From NCBI GenBank assembly GCA_016795385.1, contig JAEUHI010000046.1, positions 62,001-126,000 on the forward strand: a stretch of 64,000 nucleotides of DNA. Reading direction: 5' to 3'. This document shows, one piece after another, positions 59,974 to 64,000 of this stretch. Origin of the DNA: Verrucomicrobiales bacterium. GTDB lineage: Bacteria; Verrucomicrobiota; Verrucomicrobiia; Verrucomicrobiales; DEV007. A program made the translations under genes and the position numbers. The notes below the pieces were generated by a model. That model saw only the letters and a program-made list of their open reading frames with translations. It was not told where the DNA came from and ran no database searches. The number at the start of each line of letters is the position of its first letter. The stretch's first letter is position 1.

Positions 59974-62900
59974 ATGAAAGCCCCAAGATTCTTGCGGACC
60001 AAACACATTCGTTTCATTCGCAAATTGCTCCATGCCGGCATGACCGGGTTGGTGATGATTTCGGTGGGTTTGTCAGGGCCGGTCATGCCGGTGTTGGGTG
60101 ACACTCTCTACAAGGCGAACGGTGATGCCACTTTGCTTGAGCAGACCACTACAGTGGGATTCAACTCGATCATGAACAATGGGGAAGGAGTGGCCTTGAC
60201 ATCGGGAGATATCCTTTCATATACGAATCTCATCACGGGTGCTGTCACCAATCGACTTACCACGACTGTGAATGGAACTATCACGCTCGGGGGATTGCGC
60301 GTGGGTGAATTCTTTAATGGCAGTCTGTTGAATCCGGGCGGAACGATCACTATCCGCAACTTAGCAAGCGGTGGTGCTCAAACCCTCAACTTCGGTGCCT
60401 CCGGTATCGATCTGTCTTTGGCGGGCCAGAATCTGACCTTCCAGCGGGATACGGCGGGCAGCGCGAATCTTTCGGTGGTGGCGGCGACAAACCAGACCTG
60501 GTCCATGCGGACGGGGCGCACGCTGAGTTTTGCGGATGCGCCGCTGACGCTGAACGGTGCCGTCACGATCCAAGGCGCGGGAACGGTCACCTTGGGCGGG
60601 AGCGGTACCGGTGCCATTTCCGGTGCGGGAAATCTTCTCATCGACGGTCCGCAGTCCGGCGCAGCCTCTATCGTCAACCTCAGCGGCACCAATACCGGCT
60701 GGACCGGTGCGGTCACAGTAGGCAGCAGCAGCCACCTCCGCGCGCCCGCCCAGTTGAACCTGGATCAGAGCGCCGCCGGCCAAAACAAATTGGCAGATGC
60801 GCAGACGCTCACGATCAATCACTCCACAGTAAACCTCCAAGGAACCGGTGGCGGCACGGAAACGGTGGCGGGGGTTTCGCTCGGCCAGGGACTCAATGCG
60901 GTCACTCGGTCCGCCGGAACCGGTATTCTGCAGATGAACGGCATTACCCGCGCCACCGGCGCCGCATTGAACTTCGGGAACATCGCGACCACCGGAGCCA
61001 GCCACGTCACCACCGACGTGCTCAATACGTCGGCCGGACAGATCGGCGCCTGGGCGGTCGGGATCAACGGCACCACTGACGCCAACTGGATCAAGACCGC
61101 TGGGGCGGGCTCCGACATCGCGGCCTTGGCTCTCAGCGGCGCGGATTACACAACGCAGGTGAACTTGAACTCCTGGGCGGCTAACCAGAACATCATCGTC
61201 AATGCCGCGACCACCGCCTCCACTGCCAGCCGTACGGTCGGATCGCTCAAGCTAAACAACACGGCGAACCTCGCTTCCGTTGATATCGGCGCGGGCAACA
61301 CGCTGACGATCGATGACGGTGCCAATGGCGGCGGAATCCTTGGCGTGGGGAACTTTACCCGGATGATCGGCCATGCCACGACGGTTGGTCAGGGCACGCT
61401 CACGGCGGGGGGCGCGGACGACAACATCAACGACACGCTTTACCTCTACAATTTGCAGAACACCACGTCGGTGAACATGGTGATCGACGACAACAACACC
61501 GGAGTCGGCAGCGATGCCCTGCACTTGTTCCTGGGCGGAGCGGGCACGGTCACATTGCGTGCGGCGAACACCTACACCGGCGGAACGACTATCGCTGCGG
61601 GCGGATTGAACATCGGGGCCAATGACGCTGCCTCGGACAATGCGTCTCTCGGTGCTGGAGACGTCGTCAACCATGGCACGTTGACAATCAGTAAGACTAC
61701 CGGCGCTTCTTTGGCGCAAAACACCATCTCTAACAACATCACCGGGACGGGAGCCTTCGTCACCAATCGAGGCACGGTTCTCCTCACCGGAACCAACACC
61801 TACACGGGCTCAACGACGGTCGGCGGCTCGGGTGCCTCGACGCTGCGGGCGGGATCCGCCACTTCCATTTCGGCGGATAGCCGAATGATTCTGAACAATT
61901 CGGCGGGATCCACCCTTGATCTGAATTCATTTGATGTTTCTGTCGCCGCCTTGCGCGGGGATCAGACGAACGCGAGTGTGCTTCTCGGCGGGAACACTCT
62001 GACCATCACCGGATCGGACCTGGCTGCGAGCAGCACCGCGGAGACGCTGACCTTCGTGGCTCAGAACTACCAGGGTGCCATTAGCGGCACCGGTAATCTG
62101 ATCAAGAGCGGCCGCTTCACGCAGGTGTTCACCGCCGGTGGCACCCTTTCCTACACCGGCACCACCACGGTCAACAACGGCATTCTCCAGTTCAACAAGG
62201 CCTCCGCCACCACCGGCGTGACGGTGAACAACGTCGGCACCTTCCTCGCCAACGCCGCCAACGCCACGGGAGCCACGGCCGCCGTCAACCTTGCCGGGAC
62301 CACCTCCACCTTCCAGGTCAACAACGGTTTCAACCAGTCCGTCGGCTCCCTCACCGGCGTCGCGAATTCGCGGCTTGCCATCTCCCGGGGTGCCACCGCC
62401 ACCCATTTCACCGTCACCGACAACGGCGGATCTCCGGCAGCCTTCAGCGGGGTCATCGTGGAAACCGGTACCGGGGCGAATGGGGCTTCCTTCACCAAGG
62501 CGGGGACCAACACCCTTATCCTCGGCGGCGGCAATAACTATACCGGTGCAACCACGATCAACGATGGTACCCTCCAGACCGCTGCCAGCAGCCTCGTCCA
62601 AGTGCTCCCGGACCGCTCCGCCGTCGTCCTTGCGGATGTGGCCACTGCCATTCTCGATCTCAACGGGGTCAATGAGACGATTGGATCTCTTGCCGGAGGC
62701 GGCACGACGGGAGGAAACGTCCTCCTTGGGTCCGGCCGCCTCACTGTCGGCATGGATGGGACCAGCACGTCTTTCGGTGGTGTCCTCTCCGGCACGGGCG
62801 GCCTCACCAAGATTGGCAACGGCGTCCTCACACTCACCGGAAACAGCACCGCGACCGGATCCGTTATCGTCCAGGGGGGCGGCCTCAGCCTTGCCGCCGC

Positions 62901-64000
62901 CTCATCCAACACCCTCGCCAGCGGAGTCAACCTCAGCCTGACCGGGCGCAATGCCACCCTCACCGTCAATACTAACCAGACCCTCGGCGTCCTTACCAGC
63001 GGTAAGAACTCCATCCTAAACCTCGGTACTGGAGCCACCCTCTCCAGCGGCGTCGCCAATGTCTCCGTCACCACGACAACAGTCAATGCGATCGCGGTGG
63101 GTGCCAATGTGGCCACCTTCACCGCCGCTCACGGGTTGTCTGAAGGCATGCTCCTGACAGGCACAAACATCCCAGCAGGGACGTTTGTCCGTCGCGTGAT
63201 CAGCAGCACCTCCATCGAGTTGAGCCAGCCCATTGGGACGGCAGTTACAGCTTCTACAAGCATCACCGGTACTGGAACGAATATCATCGCCTCCAAGATG
63301 ACGGGAGCGGGCGGCTACACCAAGGAAGGCACCGGCACGGTCTGGCTTGCCCCCTCCAGCCCCTTGGCCGAATCCACCAACACCGGGGCCACCACGATCA
63401 ACGCCGGCACCCTCCTCATCGGTGGCGAAGCCTCCACCCACAACATCCTCAGTCGGAACTCCGCCCTCGTCGTGAACACCGGCGGCACGCTGAATTTCTT
63501 CGGTCCCAACGTGAACCTCCGCAATTATCAGGAAGTTGGGTCCCTCGCCGGCACGGGAGGCACCATCAACCTGCGCCCCAACAACGTCGGCTCGGCGGCC
63601 CTGGTCGTCGGTGGGGACAATTCGACCACCAGTTGGGGTGGCGTTTTCGTGGGTGACACCGCGGATGCCGCCCTCATGAAAACCGGCACCGGCACGCTCA
63701 CCCTCACTGGTGTGCACACCTCGGACAACATCTATCGCGTCGAGCAGGGCGGATTGACCATCTCCGGAACCGGCCGCCTCGATGATGCGTCCCTCGTCGT
63801 TCTCAGCAACACCACGGGAGCCATCCTTACCTACAGCATCGGAGCCAACACCGATTCTGTTCGCAATCTGGTCGGTGGCGGTCGTGTCGCCGGGTTTCAG
63901 CCTTATACCTTTGGCGGCAGCGCACCCTTCGCCACCAACTTCGGAGGCAATTCCACGACCATGACCGGGGGCGAGGTCGGTGTCGCCGCCAGCTCCATTC
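59974..64000 (+). CDS. Autotransporter-associated beta-strand repeat (PATR) protein, 3' partial
   Basis: The frame is open from the ATG at 59974 to the last base (1342 codons) with no stop, so the gene runs past the window. An N-terminal basic, long signal segment (about 1-42) is followed by Gly/Thr/Asn-rich beta-helix sequence. PATR-type repeats are clear, for example AANTYTGGTTIAAGGLNIG (near residue 530), GTNTYTGSTTVGGSG (606), GNNYTGATTINDGTLQ (853), STNTGATTINAGTLLIGG (1135) and GTGTLTLTGVHTS (1239). Such proteins are large surface adhesins or extracellular structures of Verrucomicrobia. No autotransporter barrel is visible in the part seen. Confidence 0.92.
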   Translation, partial: MKAPRFLRTKHIRFIRKLLHAGMTGLVMISVGLSGPVMPVLGDTLYKANGDATLLEQTTTVGFNSIMNNGEGVALTSGDILSYTNLITGAVTNRLTTTVNGTITLGGLRVGEFFNGSLLNPGGTITIRNLASGGAQTLNFGASGIDLSLAGQNLTFQRDTAGSANLSVVAATNQTWSMRTGRTLSFADAPLTLNGAVTIQGAGTVTLGGSGTGAISGAGNLLIDGPQSGAASIVNLSGTNTGWTGAVTVGSSSHLRAPAQLNLDQSAAGQNKLADAQTLTINHSTVNLQGTGGGTETVAGVSLGQGLNAVTRSAGTGILQMNGITRATGAALNFGNIATTGASHVTTDVLNTSAGQIGAWAVGINGTTDANWIKTAGAGSDIAALALSGADYTTQVNLNSWAANQNIIVNAATTASTASRTVGSLKLNNTANLASVDIGAGNTLTIDDGANGGGILGVGNFTRMIGHATTVGQGTLTAGGADDNINDTLYLYNLQNTTSVNMVIDDNNTGVGSDALHLFLGGAGTVTLRAANTYTGGTTIAAGGLNIGANDAASDNASLGAGDVVNHGTLTISKTTGASLAQNTISNNITGTGAFVTNRGTVLLTGTNTYTGSTTVGGSGASTLRAGSATSISADSRMILNNSAGSTLDLNSFDVSVAALRGDQTNASVLLGGNTLTITGSDLAASSTAETLTFVAQNYQGAISGTGNLIKSGRFTQVFTAGGTLSYTGTTTVNNGILQFNKASATTGVTVNNVGTFLANAANATGATAAVNLAGTTSTFQVNNGFNQSVGSLTGVANSRLAISRGATATHFTVTDNGGSPAAFSGVIVETGTGANGASFTKAGTNTLILGGGNNYTGATTINDGTLQTAASSLVQVLPDRSAVVLADVATAILDLNGVNETIGSLAGGGTTGGNVLLGSGRLTVGMDGTSTSFGGVLSGTGGLTKIGNGVLTLTGNSTATGSVIVQGGGLSLAAASSNTLASGVNLSLTGRNATLTVNTNQTLGVLTSGKNSILNLGTGATLSSGVANVSVTTTTVNAIAVGANVATFTAAHGLSEGMLLTGTNIPAGTFVRRVISSTSIELSQPIGTAVTASTSITGTGTNIIASKMTGAGGYTKEGTGTVWLAPSSPLAESTNTGATTINAGTLLIGGEASTHNILSRNSALVVNTGGTLNFFGPNVNLRNYQEVGSLAGTGGTINLRPNNVGSAALVVGGDNSTTSWGGVFVGDTADAALMKTGTGTLTLTGVHTSDNIYRVEQGGLTISGTGRLDDASLVVLSNTTGAILTYSIGANTDSVRNLVGGGRVAGFQPYTFGGSAPFATNFGGNSTTMTGGEVGVAASSI
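61561..63760 (+). repeat. PATR-like repeats within the surface protein
   Basis: Degenerate repeats of about 25-35 residues with the core NTYTGxTTIxxGxL, each a beta-helix rung, at approximately 61561, 61789, 62131, 62515, 62803, 63364 and 63679. Spacing is irregular and DNA identity is low, so they are old duplications at protein level, not a recent tandem array. Confidence 0.75.

Noticed and set aside
1..64000. CRISPR arrays, insertion sequences, prophage genes, rRNA
   Set aside because: No regular direct repeats, transposase, integrase or rRNA sequence was seen on either strand.

Overview
The window is about 64 kb of GC-rich DNA (roughly 63-64% by eye) from a bacterium that looks like a member of Verrucomicrobiota, probably Verrucomicrobiales. 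The support is family content: a MurC-MurB fusion in a dcw cluster, PVC-type membrane-bound dehydrogenase and haem-binding proteins, a DUF1080 protein, PQQ-like propellers and a giant autotransporter-repeat (PATR) protein. No phage, insertion sequence, CRISPR array or rRNA was seen. One tRNA-Leu(CAA) lies at 51359-51439.

Layout. 1-7253: division and wall cluster murC-murB fusion (5' end outside the window), a two-gene toxin-antitoxin module, ddl, ftsQ, ftsA, ftsZ. 7288-13580: a SanA-like protein, an ankyrin protein, a cell-wall amidase, a CDP-alcohol transferase-like membrane protein, an ECF sigma factor, a PQQ-propeller protein, a CPBP-like membrane protein and a Uma2-family protein. 13671-16820: a secreted protein with SGNH, PVC-dehydrogenase and azurin-like copper domains. 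16900-20713: an iron-uptake operon (TonB receptor, PepSY membrane protein, small membrane protein). 20749-27071: truncated haemoglobin, DUF1080 protein, glnS, HPP protein, DUF177 protein, ribulokinase and a hypothetical gene. 27211-35694: a 2827-residue cyclic beta-1,2-glucan synthase (NdvB type). 35777-51331: a cluster of small stress and envelope genes around an orphan NtrC/AlgB-like regulator. 51511-59707: a DUF3108 protein, a PQQ lipoprotein, a radical SAM HemW-like protein with a chorismate-lyase-like partner, and a 1316-residue ThuA/cytochrome protein. 59974-64000: the open 5' part of a PATR protein.

The most interesting region is 35.7-51.3 kb. Nine intergenic gaps or gap sides there carry a sigma-54-type -24/-12 element (GGCA core, exactly 10 bases between GG and GC, TGC at -12). 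Each is directly upstream of one of these: the regulator itself, a DUF1328 peptide gene (possibly leading into ndvB), a YflT/17M-like protein, a lipoprotein, a divergent DUF892-like protein, topoisomerase IB, a 46-residue membrane peptide, a PRC-PRC-BON secreted protein (with CsbD), and a Cys-rich protein (with DUF3008). About 40-125 bp upstream of eight of the nine are clusters of TGCA boxes; two of these share the form TTGCAA-N17-TGCAAAT. I infer a compact, self-encoded sigma-54 envelope/general-stress regulon run by the orphan regulator. The elements were read directly; the regulatory link is inference. The same island holds an operon (43208-48496) of a GT4 glycosyltransferase, a phosphodiesterase-EEP fusion, a DedA-like protein and a short-chain dehydrogenase, for which I see no sigma-54 element.
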